Positions 45,412 through 56,670 are shown, counted from the first letter of the stretch. The stretch: DNA of 64,000 bases from Salinisphaera hydrothermalis (GCF_040361195.1 NZ_APNE01000013.1); one strand, 5' to 3'. The notes: generated by a model from the sequence alone, not told the origin. Translations and numbers: made by a program.

Positions 45412-46526
45412 GCACGACCGCCCACGAACGTCCTGCGACGCTATCCGCCTGGCTGGCGCACTGGCGCATCGACGTCCAGCTATTCGCCGCGCTGCTGTGC
45501 TGCGCCTTGCTCGGGCTGTTCGTGTTGTACAGCGCCTCGGGACGTTCCGAGGACGTCGTGATCGATCAGGCCGTTCGCGTGGGTATCGGCTTGTTCGCGA
45601 TGATCGCTCTGGCTCAGGTGCCACCGCATTGGTATCGGGTGGCCGCGCCTTGGGTATACGTTTTGGGCGTGATTCTGCTGGTCGCCACCCTCGTGCTCGG
45701 CGACGCAGCCATGGGAGCCAAGCGCTGGCTCGACTTCGGCGTGGTGCGTTTTCAGCCGTCGGAGATCTCGAAACTCGTCGTGCCCCTGACGATCGCAGCG
45801 TATTTTCATCATCGCAGCCTGCCGCCCAAGTTGACCGACATCCTGGTCGCCGGCGTCATCATGGCCATACCCGTCGCGCTCGTCGTGCGACAGCCGGATC
45901 TGGGCACCGCCCTGCTGATCATCGCGGGCGGCGGGTTCGCGCTGTTCTTTGCCGGACTGCGCTGGCGCATCATCTTGTTGCTGCTGGTTCTCGCTGCCGC
46001 CGCCGCGCCGTTGGTGTGGTTCAACCTGCATGATTATCAGCAACAGCGCGTGCTGACGTTCCTTAACCCTGCGCGCGATCCACTCGGCGCCGGTTATCAC
46101 ATCACCCAGTCCAAGATCGCGATCGGCTCGGGCGGCGTATTCGGCAAGGGCTGGCTCAACGGCAGCCAGGCCCATCTCGATTTCCTGCCGGAATCCGACA
46201 CCGATTTCGTATTCGCTGTCTACGCCGAGGAAACCGGCCTGTTTGGCGTTCTCGGCCTGATGGCAATCTACGGTTTCATTGTGGCGCGCGGGCTGTTCAT
46301 CGCGATCAAGAGCCAGGACACATTCCAGCGGCTGACCGCTGCCAGCCTGTCGCTCACGTTCTTCTTCTATGCATTCGTGAACATGGGTATGGTCGCCGGG
46401 CTGCTGCCCGTGGTCGGCGTCCCGTTGCCCCTGATTTCCTTCGGCGGCACCTCGATGGTCATGCTGCTGGCTTCGTTCGGCATTCTGATGTCGATTCACA
46501 CCCACCGGAAGTTGCTCGCGACATGA
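45408..46526 (+). CDS. rodA: Peptidoglycan glycosyltransferase RodA (MrdB)
   Basis: A 372-residue SEDS-family polymerase with ten membrane segments. Marks are MGAKRWLDFGVVRFQPSEISKL near residue 105, the large periplasmic loop FLPESDTDFVFAVYAEETG carrying the essential acidic residue, and the terminal PLPLISFGGTSMVMLLASFG. It polymerises glycan strands together with PBP2. It is coupled to both neighbours by ATGA overlaps. Confidence 0.96.
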   Translation: MSTTAHERPATLSAWLAHWRIDVQLFAALLCCALLGLFVLYSASGRSEDVVIDQAVRVGIGLFAMIALAQVPPHWYRVAAPWVYVLGVILLVATLVLGDAAMGAKRWLDFGVVRFQPSEISKLVVPLTIAAYFHHRSLPPKLTDILVAGVIMAIPVALVVRQPDLGTALLIIAGGGFALFFAGLRWRIILLLLVLAAAAAPLVWFNLHDYQQQRVLTFLNPARDPLGAGYHITQSKIAIGSGGVFGKGWLNGSQAHLDFLPESDTDFVFAVYAEETGLFGVLGLMAIYGFIVARGLFIAIKSQDTFQRLTAASLSLTFFFYAFVNMGMVAGLLPVVGVPLPLISFGGTSMVMLLASFGILMSIHTHRKLLAT

Positions 46527-47557
46527 CGATTCCCACGATCGAACGAGCGCTGGGCGCGGCCCTGGTGCCGCTTATCGCGCTCGCGCTGACCGCGCCCCCG
46601 GCGCTGGCCGATACGCCGCACGGCCACTACGCGCAGTCGGCTGCCGGCCGCAAGCTGATCGATCGTCTGCATCGCGACAAGGGGATTCCGAAGGCCACCA
46701 CGCGCAAACTGCTCGAACAGGCGAAGTACAAGCCCGACATCATCGCCAAGATGCGCAAGCCGGCGGAAAAAACGCTGACCTGGGCCGATTACCGCCCGAT
46801 CTTCGTCCAACCCAAACGCGCGCGCCAGGGCGCGGCCTATATCAACGCCCACCGCAAATTATTCGAAAAAGCGCAAGCCAAGTACGGTGTGCCGGCCTAC
46901 ATGATCGCCGCCATCCTCGGGGTTGAAACACGCTACGGTCGTTATATCGGCAAGGATCGTGTGCTCGATGCCTTGTCCACTCTGGCGTTCGACTATCCGG
47001 AACGGTCGGCGTTCTTCACCAAGGAACTGGGCGAATTCATCACGCTGTGCGTCGACGAGAAGCTCGACTGCACGCACGATGTTGGCTCGTATGCCGGCGC
47101 CATGGGCCTCGGTCAGTTCATGCCGTCGAGCTATGCGGCCTATGCTGTGGACGGCAACGGCGACGGCAAGCGCGATCTGTGGCACGAGCCGGCCGACATC
47201 ATCGACTCGGTCGCCAATTATCTAGCCAAGAACGGTTGGCAACGCGGCGAACCGATTGCCCAGCCCGCCGAGTTATCCGATCCGAAGGTCATCGACGGCA
47301 TCCAGACCAGTACGCGTAAGCCGAAGTACAGTTGGGCCCAGTTGCGAGCCCAGGGCGTACAGGTCTCGAATTCGCCGACCGCCAATACCCGGGTCGGCCT
47401 GCTCAAGTTCACCGGACCGCACGGGCCGGAATACTGGCTCGCCGAGCATAATTTCTTCGTGATCACGACTTATAATACGAGCCCGCTCTACGCGATGGCG
47501 GTGTATCAGCTCGGCCGCGAGATCGAGGCCTTCACCCATCCGGCGGTGGGCTCGTGA
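46523..47557 (+). CDS. mltB: Lytic murein transglycosylase B
   Basis: A 344-residue periplasmic peptidoglycan-cleaving enzyme. It has a signal peptide of about 29 residues (ending PPALA-DT), then the SLT_2 domain with the catalytic glutamate in AILGVETRYGRYIG, followed by GAMGLGQFMPSSY and the FKGDGN-like AVDGNGDGKRDLW loop. No lipobox cysteine is seen, so it is probably soluble or processed unlike E. coli MltB. Four-base overlaps join it to rodA and rlpA. Confidence 0.94.
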   Translation: MTIPTIERALGAALVPLIALALTAPPALADTPHGHYAQSAAGRKLIDRLHRDKGIPKATTRKLLEQAKYKPDIIAKMRKPAEKTLTWADYRPIFVQPKRARQGAAYINAHRKLFEKAQAKYGVPAYMIAAILGVETRYGRYIGKDRVLDALSTLAFDYPERSAFFTKELGEFITLCVDEKLDCTHDVGSYAGAMGLGQFMPSSYAAYAVDGNGDGKRDLWHEPADIIDSVANYLAKNGWQRGEPIAQPAELSDPKVIDGIQTSTRKPKYSWAQLRAQGVQVSNSPTANTRVGLLKFTGPHGPEYWLAEHNFFVITTYNTSPLYAMAVYQLGREIEAFTHPAVGS

Positions 47558-48522
47558 GCACCATGCGCCGGGTTAGCGGGCTGGTGGTTCTTTGCGGGCT
47601 GCTGGCGCTGGCCGGCTGCGCCAGCGGCCCGCCAGCGCATAAATCACGCGGCGGCGGGTATTACCAAAACGACGGCCCGCCCGACGATACGCACATCGAT
47701 TGGTCGAAGGTCCACGACGCGGTACCGAAGAACGTGCCACCTTCGAAATACGGCAACCCGACCAGCTACACCGCGCTCGGCAAGCGTTACTACGTGCTCA
47801 AGAGTGCCAAGGGCTTTACCCAGACCGGGTTGGCCAGCTGGTACGGCCGCCAGTTCGACGGCGGTCGTACGTCCTCGGGCGAGCCGTACAACATGTTCGC
47901 CATGACCGCGGCCCATAAACGCCTGCCGATACCGACCTGGGTCCGCGTCACCAACCTGGACAACCACAAACAGGTGGTGGTCAAGATCAACGATCGCGGG
48001 CCATTCCATAAAGGGCGGATCATCGACCTGTCGTATGTCGCCGCGCGCCGTCTGGGCATCGTCGGGGAAGGTAGCGCGCCGGTTCGTATCCGCACGGTGA
48101 CACCGGCCACGATCAACCAGCCGGACCCGGATAGCCAACCGTCGAGCGGCCCTGCGGTGCCATTGCGCCGGGCGGAGAATCCGCCCGAGGATGCGGATAC
48201 CGGCCACACGACATCCGGCGCGCCTATCGCCCGGAACGCGCCCGCCGCGACGTCACGCACGAGCGGATCGGTCGCATCCTCCCGGCGCGTCGCCAACGCC
48301 GCGCCATTGCAGATCGGCGCCTTCTCATCCGCCGGGCACGCCAGCCGCGCCAAGGCCAAAGCCAGGGCGACCGGCGTCGGCCCGGTAGCGGTCATTCCCC
48401 CTTCAGCCGGCATGAGGCTGTATCGTGTCCGCGTCGGGCCTTTCAATTCGCTGGCTGCGCAGCAGCGAGCGAAACAGCAGCTCGCCGACGCCGGGTTCCC
48501 CGTGCGCGAGATCAAACGTTAG
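47554..48522 (+). CDS. rlpA: Septal ring lytic transglycosylase RlpA (lipoprotein)
   Basis: A 322-residue outer-membrane lipoprotein. The lipobox LALAGC places the lipidated cysteine near residue 22. The double-psi beta-barrel domain (TGLASWYGRQFDGGRTSSGEPYNMFAMTAAHKRLP; DRGPFHKGRIIDLSYVAA) contains the catalytic Asp. A Ser/Pro/Ala linker leads to a C-terminal SPOR domain (LQIGAFSSAGHASRAKAKA; YRVRVGPF) that binds denuded glycan at division sites. Confidence 0.94.
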   Translation: MSTMRRVSGLVVLCGLLALAGCASGPPAHKSRGGGYYQNDGPPDDTHIDWSKVHDAVPKNVPPSKYGNPTSYTALGKRYYVLKSAKGFTQTGLASWYGRQFDGGRTSSGEPYNMFAMTAAHKRLPIPTWVRVTNLDNHKQVVVKINDRGPFHKGRIIDLSYVAARRLGIVGEGSAPVRIRTVTPATINQPDPDSQPSSGPAVPLRRAENPPEDADTGHTTSGAPIARNAPAATSRTSGSVASSRRVANAAPLQIGAFSSAGHASRAKAKARATGVGPVAVIPPSAGMRLYRVRVGPFNSLAAQQRAKQQLADAGFPVREIKR

Positions 48523-48569
48523 CTGCGTCGCCAGCAAGACGCTAAACTTTGCCGTTACCCCCGCATTAC

Positions 48570-49748
48570 ATGTCCGCCAAGAGTTCGAGCCTGATGCATC
48601 ACGCCCAACGCCTGTTCTTGTTCGTCGCGGCCCTGCTGGTCAGCGTCGCCGCGTCGGCGGCCGACAATAATAGTCTGCCGATTCCGAGCGCCCCCTCCCT
48701 GGGCGCGAAGAGCTATATTCTGGTCGACTACAATTCGGGCCAGGTTCTGGCGGCCAAGAATCCCGACAAACGGATCGAACCGGCCAGCATCACGAAGCTG
48801 ATGACCTGCTATATCGTCTTCGACGAGATCAAGAAGGGTAATCTCAAGCCCTCGGACATGGTCACGGTCTCCAAAAAAGCCTGGGAGATCCACGGTTCGC
48901 AGATGTTTCTCAAGGTCGGCGACAAGGTGTCGGTGGATGACCTGCTACAAGGTCTGATCACGCAGTCGGGTAACGATGCAGCCGTCGCCCTCGCCCAGTA
49001 CATTGCCGGCACGACGTCGACGTTTGCCGACTACATGAACCAGTACGCCAAGCAGCTGGGCATGACGAACAGTCATTTCATGGATGTGAACGGGCTGCCG
49101 CATCCGGATCACTATATGAGCGCGCGCGACATCGCGACGCTGTACGCGGCTATCGTGCGTAAGTTCCCCAAGCTGTACGACCAGTACTTCCACGAGAAAT
49201 CGTTCACCTACGCCGGCATCAAGCAGTACAACCGCAATACCCTGTTGTGGTCCGATCCGCGGGTGGACGGCGGCAAGACGGGCCATACCGAATCGGCCGG
49301 CTACAACCTGGCGGCCTCGGCCAAGGATCACGGCATGCGTGTGATCGCCGTGGTCACCGGCACCAACTCGGAAAACGCGCGTAAGAGCCAGTGCGAGGCG
49401 CTGATCAGCTATGGCTTCCGTTTCTTCGACGACGGCAAGCTGTTCGACAAGGGCAAGGAAATTTCCCAGATCCGCGTCTGGAAAGGCGCGGAGAGTGAAC
49501 TGCCGGTCGTCGCCGACGGGCCGGTCTACGTGGCCTACCCCCGCGGTCAGCGCGATTCGTTGTCGACCAGCGCCAAGCTGCCGAGCCATCTGACGGCGCC
49601 GATCAAGAAAGGCGAGCGTCTGGGCACGCTGTTGATCAAGTACAACGACAAAACGCTCAAGGAAGAGCCGCTGTATGCCGGCAAGTCGATCGCCGAGGGC
49701 GGTTATGTCACGCAATTCATCGACGACATTCTGATGATGTTCCAGTAA
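48570..49748 (+). CDS. dacA: D-alanyl-D-alanine carboxypeptidase (DacA/PBP5-6 type)
   Basis: A 392-residue low-molecular-weight penicillin-binding protein that trims pentapeptide side chains. Signal peptide to VAASAA-DN. The active site has SxxK in PASITKLM, SGN in TQSGNDAAV and KTG in GGKTGHTE. The C-terminal PBP5_C domain and final amphipathic anchor (VTQFIDDILMMF) attach it to the inner membrane. ATG 48570 is preferred. A TTG at 48549 is possible and ATG 48594 would also keep the signal peptide. Confidence 0.95.
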   Translation: MSAKSSSLMHHAQRLFLFVAALLVSVAASAADNNSLPIPSAPSLGAKSYILVDYNSGQVLAAKNPDKRIEPASITKLMTCYIVFDEIKKGNLKPSDMVTVSKKAWEIHGSQMFLKVGDKVSVDDLLQGLITQSGNDAAVALAQYIAGTTSTFADYMNQYAKQLGMTNSHFMDVNGLPHPDHYMSARDIATLYAAIVRKFPKLYDQYFHEKSFTYAGIKQYNRNTLLWSDPRVDGGKTGHTESAGYNLAASAKDHGMRVIAVVTGTNSENARKSQCEALISYGFRFFDDGKLFDKGKEISQIRVWKGAESELPVVADGPVYVAYPRGQRDSLSTSAKLPSHLTAPIKKGERLGTLLIKYNDKTLKEEPLYAGKSIAEGGYVTQFIDDILMMFQ

Positions 49749-49819
49749 GTCGCCGCCCGGCCGCCCGCCCCGTCGCGGGCGGCTGGACGACTACGCTGGC
49801 CCCGGGGCACAGTAAAGCC

Positions 49820-50092
49820 ATGTCCGATACCCACGATGAAACCCTGCTCGAATTCCCTTGCGAATTCGCCATCAAGGCCTTCGGCCGCCACGGCACCGCT
49901 TTCGAACAGACGGTGTACACCCTGATCAAGGCGCACGCGCCGGAGTTGACCACGGGCGATCTATCCAGCCGCGAATCCAGCGGCGGCCGCTATATTGCGG
50001 TGACGGCCTCGATCAATGCCAAAAGCAAGGCGCAGCTCGACGCCATCTACAAGGACCTGAGCGATCACGAGCAGGTGCTGATGTCGCTGTGA
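49820..50092 (+). CDS. ybeD: DUF493 family protein YbeD
   Basis: A 90-residue ferredoxin-like-fold protein with FPCEFAIKAFGRHG near the N-terminus and SSGGRYIAVTASINAKSKAQLDAIYKDLSDHEQVLMSL at the end, as in E. coli YbeD. It resembles the regulatory ACT-type fold, and its role is unknown. The dacA-ybeD-lipB order is conserved in enterics and pseudomonads. Its stop overlaps the lipB GTG. Confidence 0.92.
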   Translation: MSDTHDETLLEFPCEFAIKAFGRHGTAFEQTVYTLIKAHAPELTTGDLSSRESSGGRYIAVTASINAKSKAQLDAIYKDLSDHEQVLMSL

Positions 50093-50784
50093 GCGCCGCG
50101 CCCGTCGTCCTTCGCCGTTTCGGCTGGCAACCGCAACCCTATCGTCCCGTCTGGCAGGCCATGCAACGCTTTACCGCCGAGCGTGGCTCGGAAGATCCGG
50201 ATGCGTTGTGGCTGCTCAACCACGCCCCAGTTTTCACGCAGGGCCGCAACGGCCGCGCCGAACATGTGCTGGCCCCGGGCGACATCGAAGTCGTGCCGAT
50301 CGATCGCGGCGGCCAGGTCACGTATCACGGGCCAGGCCAGCTGATGGCCTATGTCATGCTCGACCTCAAACGGCTGGGCATCGGCATCCGCAGTCTGGTC
50401 ACAGCGCTGGAAAACGCCATGATCGGGACGCTGGCCGGCTACGATATCGAAGCCTATGCGAAACGCGATGCGCCCGGCGTGTATGTAGGCGCTGCAAAGA
50501 TCGGCTCGATCGGCCTGCGCGTATCGCGCTCAAACAGCTATCACGGGCTGGCGTTGAACGTGGATATGGACCTGGAGCCGTTCTCGCGTATCGATCCCTG
50601 TGGTTATCACGGTCTGGCCATGACCCAGATCGCCGATCTGGGCGGGCCGAGCGATCTCGACCGCGTCGCCGATGATCTCGGCGCGCAGTTGTGCACCGAA
50701 CTCGGGCTGGCCCGCATAGATTCGTCGGATACGCGAGCCGATCTGATAGGCTGGCGCGCATCCGAGTCCCAATCTCGCCCATGA
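50089..50784 (+). CDS. lipB: Octanoyl-[ACP]:protein N-octanoyltransferase
   Basis: A 231-residue enzyme that moves octanoate from acyl carrier protein to lipoyl domains, the first step of lipoate attachment. The catalytic cysteine is C171 in RIDPCGYHG, with the conserved lysine K137 in GAAKIGSIG and the substrate loop DRGGQVTYHGPGQL. The start is GTG 50089. lipA, the usual next gene, is missing here; mlaF follows with a 4-bp overlap. Confidence 0.95.
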   Translation: MSAAPVVLRRFGWQPQPYRPVWQAMQRFTAERGSEDPDALWLLNHAPVFTQGRNGRAEHVLAPGDIEVVPIDRGGQVTYHGPGQLMAYVMLDLKRLGIGIRSLVTALENAMIGTLAGYDIEAYAKRDAPGVYVGAAKIGSIGLRVSRSNSYHGLALNVDMDLEPFSRIDPCGYHGLAMTQIADLGGPSDLDRVADDLGAQLCTELGLARIDSSDTRADLIGWRASESQSRP

Positions 50785-51614
50785 CCGACTCTACCGCGAC
50801 GACGAGCACCACCGACAACCTGGTGGAAGTGCGCGACCTGCATTTCCGGCTCGGCTCCCGCGTCATCTATCAAGGCGTCGATATCGACATCGCGCGCGGG
50901 CGAATCACCGCGATCATGGGGCCCTCGGGCACCGGCAAAACGACGTTGTTGCGCCTGATCAGCGGACAGTGGCGCGCGGATTCCGGCAGCGTGCATTTCG
51001 ACGGCCAGTCGGTCACCGGAATGTCGCAGAAAACCTTGTTCGAACAGCGCAAGCGCATGGGCATGCTGTTCCAGTCCGGCGCCCTGCTGACCGATCTTTC
51101 GGTGTTCGACAACGTGGCCTTTCCCATACGCGAGCACACGAAACTGCCCGAGCGTCTGATCCGCGATATCGTGCTGATGAAGCTCGAGGCCGTGGGGCTG
51201 CGCGGTGCGCGCGATCTCGCCCCGGCGCAGCTGTCGGGCGGCATGGCCCGGCGCGTGGCGCTGGCCCGCGCGATCGCGCTCGACCCCGAAATGATCATGT
51301 ACGACGAGCCCTTCGCCGGGCAGGACCCGATCTCCATGGGCGTTCTGCTACGCCTGATTCGTCGCCTCAACGATGTCCTCGGGCTGACCTCGATCGTGGT
51401 CAGTCACGACGTCAAGGAAACGCTCGGCATCGCCGACTATGTTTACGTGATTTCGGACGGACACGTCATCGACCACGGCGATCCGGAGCATATTCGGCAT
51501 TCCGACTCGGCCTGGGTGCAGCAGTTCATCACGGCCTCCCCGGACGGCCCGGTGCCGTTCCATTATGCCGATACACCGTATGCCGAAGACCTGCTGGGCG
51601 GAGACCGCACATGA
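50781..51614 (+). CDS. mlaF: Phospholipid transport ATP-binding protein MlaF
   Basis: A 277-residue ABC ATPase of the Mla system, which removes misplaced phospholipids from the outer membrane. Walker A GPSGTGKT (residues 47-54), signature LSGGMARRVALARA, Walker B MIMYDEPFAGQDPIS. The AQLSGGMARR and DPISMG forms are typical of MlaF. It starts at ATG 50781 inside the lipB stop, and its own stop overlaps mlaE. Confidence 0.95.
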   Translation: MTDSTATTSTTDNLVEVRDLHFRLGSRVIYQGVDIDIARGRITAIMGPSGTGKTTLLRLISGQWRADSGSVHFDGQSVTGMSQKTLFEQRKRMGMLFQSGALLTDLSVFDNVAFPIREHTKLPERLIRDIVLMKLEAVGLRGARDLAPAQLSGGMARRVALARAIALDPEMIMYDEPFAGQDPISMGVLLRLIRRLNDVLGLTSIVVSHDVKETLGIADYVYVISDGHVIDHGDPEHIRHSDSAWVQQFITASPDGPVPFHYADTPYAEDLLGGDRT

Positions 51615-52393
51615 ATCGGCTCACGCGTCTTTTCAACACGCTATTCGGCTGGCTGGCCGATCTGGGCCGAAGCGCCCTGTTTCTCGGCCGCATCATCGCC
51701 TCGATCCCGGCGCTGCTGGCCAAGCCCCGGCTGGTGATCGAGCAGATCTATTCGGTCGGCGTACTGTCGCTGCTGATCGTTGTCGTGGCCGGTATATTCG
51801 TTGGGATGGTGCTGGCGCTATCGGGCTATCGCGCGCTGGCCGATTTCGGCGCCGAAAACGCGCTCGGCACCTCCGTGGCGCTGGTCGTGGTCCGCGAACT
51901 CGGACCTGTGGTGACTGGCCTGTTGTTCGCCGGGCGTGCCGGCAGCGCGCTGGCTGCGGAGATCGGCCTGATGAAGGCCACCGATCAGCTCTCCGGCATG
52001 GAAATGATGGCGGTCGACCCGGTGCGTCGTATCGTCGCGCCGCGTTTTCTCGCCGGTGTCATAGCCATGCCGCTGCTGACCTGTATCTTCTGTGTCATGG
52101 CCATCGGCGCCGGTGGCGGCTATTTCGTCGGCGTGGACATGCTGGGCGTCGACGCCGGCGCCTACTGGAATGGCATCCAGTCGAGCGTCGAATTCAACCG
52201 CGATATTCTCAACGTCTTCATCAAGAGCGGCGTGTTCGGCGCCATCATCACCTGGGTTGCTGTATTCCAGGGCTATCACGCGCCGCCAACCTCGGAAGGG
52301 GTCTCGCGGGCCACCACCAATACGGTGGTCATCGCCTCGCTGGCCATTCTGGCCGCCAATCTCATGCTCACCGCCGTAATGTTCAGCGGTTAG
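51611..52393 (+). CDS. mlaE: Phospholipid transport permease MlaE
   Basis: A 260-residue inner-membrane permease of the MlaE family with five or six membrane segments. VVVRELGPVVTGLLFAGRAGSALAAEIGLMKATDQLSGMEMMAVDP (about residues 93-138) is the family core. The start at ATG 51611 overlaps the mlaF stop; a frame from 50969 inside mlaF is rejected. Confidence 0.95.
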   Translation: MNRLTRLFNTLFGWLADLGRSALFLGRIIASIPALLAKPRLVIEQIYSVGVLSLLIVVVAGIFVGMVLALSGYRALADFGAENALGTSVALVVVRELGPVVTGLLFAGRAGSALAAEIGLMKATDQLSGMEMMAVDPVRRIVAPRFLAGVIAMPLLTCIFCVMAIGAGGGYFVGVDMLGVDAGAYWNGIQSSVEFNRDILNVFIKSGVFGAIITWVAVFQGYHAPPTSEGVSRATTNTVVIASLAILAANLMLTAVMFSG

Positions 52394-52409
52394 CTGAAGG
52401 AAAGACGCT

Positions 52410-52952
52410 ATGCAATCAAGAGCCGTCGAGCTTCTGGTCGGGTTATTCGTCTGTCTCGGAATCGCCGCGATCTTCATCCTGACCCTTCGGGTGAGCGATC
52501 TGGCCAATACCGGCAGCGCCGAGGGTTATACCGTCACCGCGGCGTTCAACGACATCGGCGGCCTGAAGGTGGGCGCCCCCGTCGAGCTGGCCGGCGTCCG
52601 CATCGGCCGCGTGACCGATATCAAACTGGACCAGACGACGTATCGCGCGGTCGCGACCCTGCGTATCCAGGATCAGTACAAGATCCCGAAGGATTCCGAT
52701 GCCTCCATCCTCACTTCCGGTCTGCTCGGCGATCAGTACATTGGCGTCGGACCCGGTGGCTCGACACAGAACATGAAGAACGGCGACAAGTTCATCATCA
52801 CCCAATCCGCCATCGTGCTCGAAAACCTGATCGGCCAGTTCATGACCCGGATGTCCGGCGGCGACTCCTCCGATAGTGGAGGCGGCGGTTCGGGCGGCGG
52901 TCCAGGCGCGGGGGGTTCCAGCTCGCCGGCCGCCCAAGGCGCCGGTGGTTGA
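52410..52952 (+). CDS. mlaD: Phospholipid-binding MCE-domain protein MlaD
   Basis: A 180-residue protein with one N-terminal membrane anchor (VGLFVCLGIAAIFILTLRV) and one MCE domain (YTVTAAFNDIGGLKVGAPVELAGVRIGRV; LTSGLLGDQYIGVGPGG). MCE rings form the lipid channel between MlaFE and MlaC. The C-terminal 30 residues are a Gly/Ser-rich tail with GGGGSGGGPGAGG, longer and more repetitive than in E. coli. Confidence 0.95.
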   Translation: MQSRAVELLVGLFVCLGIAAIFILTLRVSDLANTGSAEGYTVTAAFNDIGGLKVGAPVELAGVRIGRVTDIKLDQTTYRAVATLRIQDQYKIPKDSDASILTSGLLGDQYIGVGPGGSTQNMKNGDKFIITQSAIVLENLIGQFMTRMSGGDSSDSGGGGSGGGPGAGGSSSPAAQGAGG

Positions 52953-53087
52953 GCCGATGGGCCGCCTTTATGCTGGAGTCTGCGGCCTCGACGATCGATC
53001 GGCGCCAGGGCGGCCTTCAGGACAGATTCAGGGCGATGAAACAAACTCCTTGAAATTAGACGATCTATCAGCCTAGGGACTCCCACT

Positions 53088-53702
53088 ATGCGTTGGACTC
53101 GCGTTCTCATCCCCTTTATCACGGTCGCACTCATGGCGCCGGCTCTGGCCAGCGCCAGCCCGACGCCGCCGGAACAGCTCGCCCGGCAAACCGTGCAGAA
53201 GGTGCTCAACGACCTCGACGGCCGTCGCGCCGAGCTGCGCAACAATCCGCAGGAACTGCATGCGCTGATCAACCGCGACCTGGTACCGCTGATCGATCTG
53301 CCCTACATGTCGCAGCTGGTGCTCGGCCGCTATTGGCGTCAGGCCTCGCCGGAGCAGCGCAAGCGCTTCCAGACCGCGTTCAAGAACATGCTGATCCGGA
53401 CCTATGGCAGCGCCCTGCTCGGCTTCAACGACAATGTGAAGATCGAGTACAAGCCCGTGCGCGCGGCGGACAATGCCAAGAACGTGACCTTCAACGCCGT
53501 GATCCATTCGCCCAACGGGCAGGACACCCCGGTGAGCCTGCAGCTGCACGAAGTCGACGATCAGTGGAAAGTCTACGATGGCAGCGTCGGCAACCTGTCG
53601 TTCGTGACCAACTATCGCGGCCAGTTCAATTCGGCCATTCGCCGGGAAGGCCTCGAAAAGTTCATCGAGCAGTTGGAAAACCGCTACGACGGTAATTCCT
53701 AG
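53088..53702 (+). CDS. mlaC: Periplasmic phospholipid shuttle MlaC
   Basis: A 204-residue secreted protein with a signal peptide ending near ALASA-SP. The mature Tol-Tol/Ttg2 fold carries one phospholipid between MlaA and MlaD. YMSQLVLGRYWRQASPEQRKRFQTAFKNMLIRTYGSALLGF is the signature region. A 135-bp gap separates it from mlaD, so it may have extra promotion. Confidence 0.94.
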   Translation: MRWTRVLIPFITVALMAPALASASPTPPEQLARQTVQKVLNDLDGRRAELRNNPQELHALINRDLVPLIDLPYMSQLVLGRYWRQASPEQRKRFQTAFKNMLIRTYGSALLGFNDNVKIEYKPVRAADNAKNVTFNAVIHSPNGQDTPVSLQLHEVDDQWKVYDGSVGNLSFVTNYRGQFNSAIRREGLEKFIEQLENRYDGNS

Positions 53703-53712
53703 GCTACCCATC

Positions 53713-54006
53713 GTGAGCGAGACCCGCGAAAGCGACGTGCACACCGTTCAGGTCGAAGGCCAGCTGGATGCCGAGAGCGTACCGACCCGCCTGCGTAATT
53801 CCGCCGACTGGTTCGAGCAGGGTCGCGACACGGTAATCGATCTGAGCGGCGTCACCCGGGCCGACAGCGCTGGCGTGGCGTTGTTGCTGGAATGGATCCG
53901 CGACGCCGACCAGGCCGGCTCGCCCCTGGTTTTCGCCAACGCGCCGACCCAGATGCGGGCGATCATCGACTTCTGCGCACTCGACGACGTCATCCCGATG
54001 CGCTGA
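53713..54006 (+). CDS. mlaB: STAS-domain protein MlaB
   Basis: A 97-residue cytoplasmic STAS protein that binds MlaF and supports its activity. The GTG start at 53713 is 10 bp after mlaC. VIDLSGVTRADSAGVALLLEWI contains the conserved Asp-Ser of the STAS fold. mlaA is not in this window. Confidence 0.9.
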   Translation: MSETRESDVHTVQVEGQLDAESVPTRLRNSADWFEQGRDTVIDLSGVTRADSAGVALLLEWIRDADQAGSPLVFANAPTQMRAIIDFCALDDVIPMR

Positions 54007-54032
54007 GCGCTCCGGATGACGTACCTCCGCAC

Positions 54033-54063
54033 AAAAGCCGGGCCGAATCACGGCCCGGCTTTT

Positions 54064-54065
<2 letters not shown>
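54033..54065. terminator. Strong bidirectional terminator between mlaB and the acetoacetyl-CoA synthetase gene
   Basis: AAAAGCCGGGCCG (54033-54045) and CGGCCCGGCTTTT (54051-54063) form a perfect stem with a 5-nt loop, with A- and T-runs on either side. The stop codon of the minus-strand gene falls within the T-run, so this terminator is shared by facing genes. Confidence 0.93.
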
Positions 54066-56052
<1,987 letters not shown>

Positions 56053-56127
56053 ACGGGGCTCTTGTCCGGAAACCTGCAGCATCGCTCGGGCGTCACCACC
56101 GCGCCCGGGATTACCGTCGATGGGTCG

Positions 56128-56670
56128 CTACGGTCGTTTGAAGGTGCCGACGATCTGGGCATGGGCAATGACATGGCCCTTCATGGCTTTCACGAGCGCC
56201 GCGCGATTGGCCAGATCCGACGGCAGGCGCGTATCCAGCACGAACAGTTTGAAGTGATAGTGATGGATCCCGTCGCCCGGCGGCGGACACATACCGTGAT
56301 AATTCGCGTGATGCGTGCTGTTTTTCGCCGTCACGGCCGGCCCCGGCAGCGGCTGGTCGCTGGCGCCGGGCGCCAGCACCACCAGATCCGGCGCCATGTT
56401 GTACAACACCCAGTGCGTGAACAGGCCCGACGGCGCGTCCGGGTCGTCTACGATCAGCGCAAGACTTTTGGCGTTACGCGGCACACCGGCAAACGTCAAC
56501 GGCGGCGACTGGTTGTCGCCACTGCAACTGAAACGCTTGGGGATCGGCTGTCCGTTCTTGAACGCCGAGGACTGGATCGACAAACCGGCCGCCGATGCGC
56601 TGGCCAGCCACAGCGCCGCGACCATGGCCAGACACGAACCGATCCACTTCATCTTCGATCGACGGGACAT
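56128..56670 (-). CDS. Secreted YbhB/YbcL (PEBP, Raf-kinase-inhibitor-like) protein
   Basis: A 180-residue protein with a signal peptide ending near ASASAA-GL. The phosphatidylethanolamine-binding-protein fold is recognised by FSCSGDNQSPPLTF, LIVDDPDAPSGLFTHWVLYN and GMCPPPGDGIHHYHFKLF. The DPDAP and HHYHF elements line the anion pocket. A function in bacteria is not established. ATG 56670 or 56652 could be the start. Confidence 0.9.
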   Translation of the reverse strand: MSRRSKMKWIGSCLAMVAALWLASASAAGLSIQSSAFKNGQPIPKRFSCSGDNQSPPLTFAGVPRNAKSLALIVDDPDAPSGLFTHWVLYNMAPDLVVLAPGASDQPLPGPAVTAKNSTHHANYHGMCPPPGDGIHHYHFKLFVLDTRLPSDLANRAALVKAMKGHVIAHAQIVGTFKRP

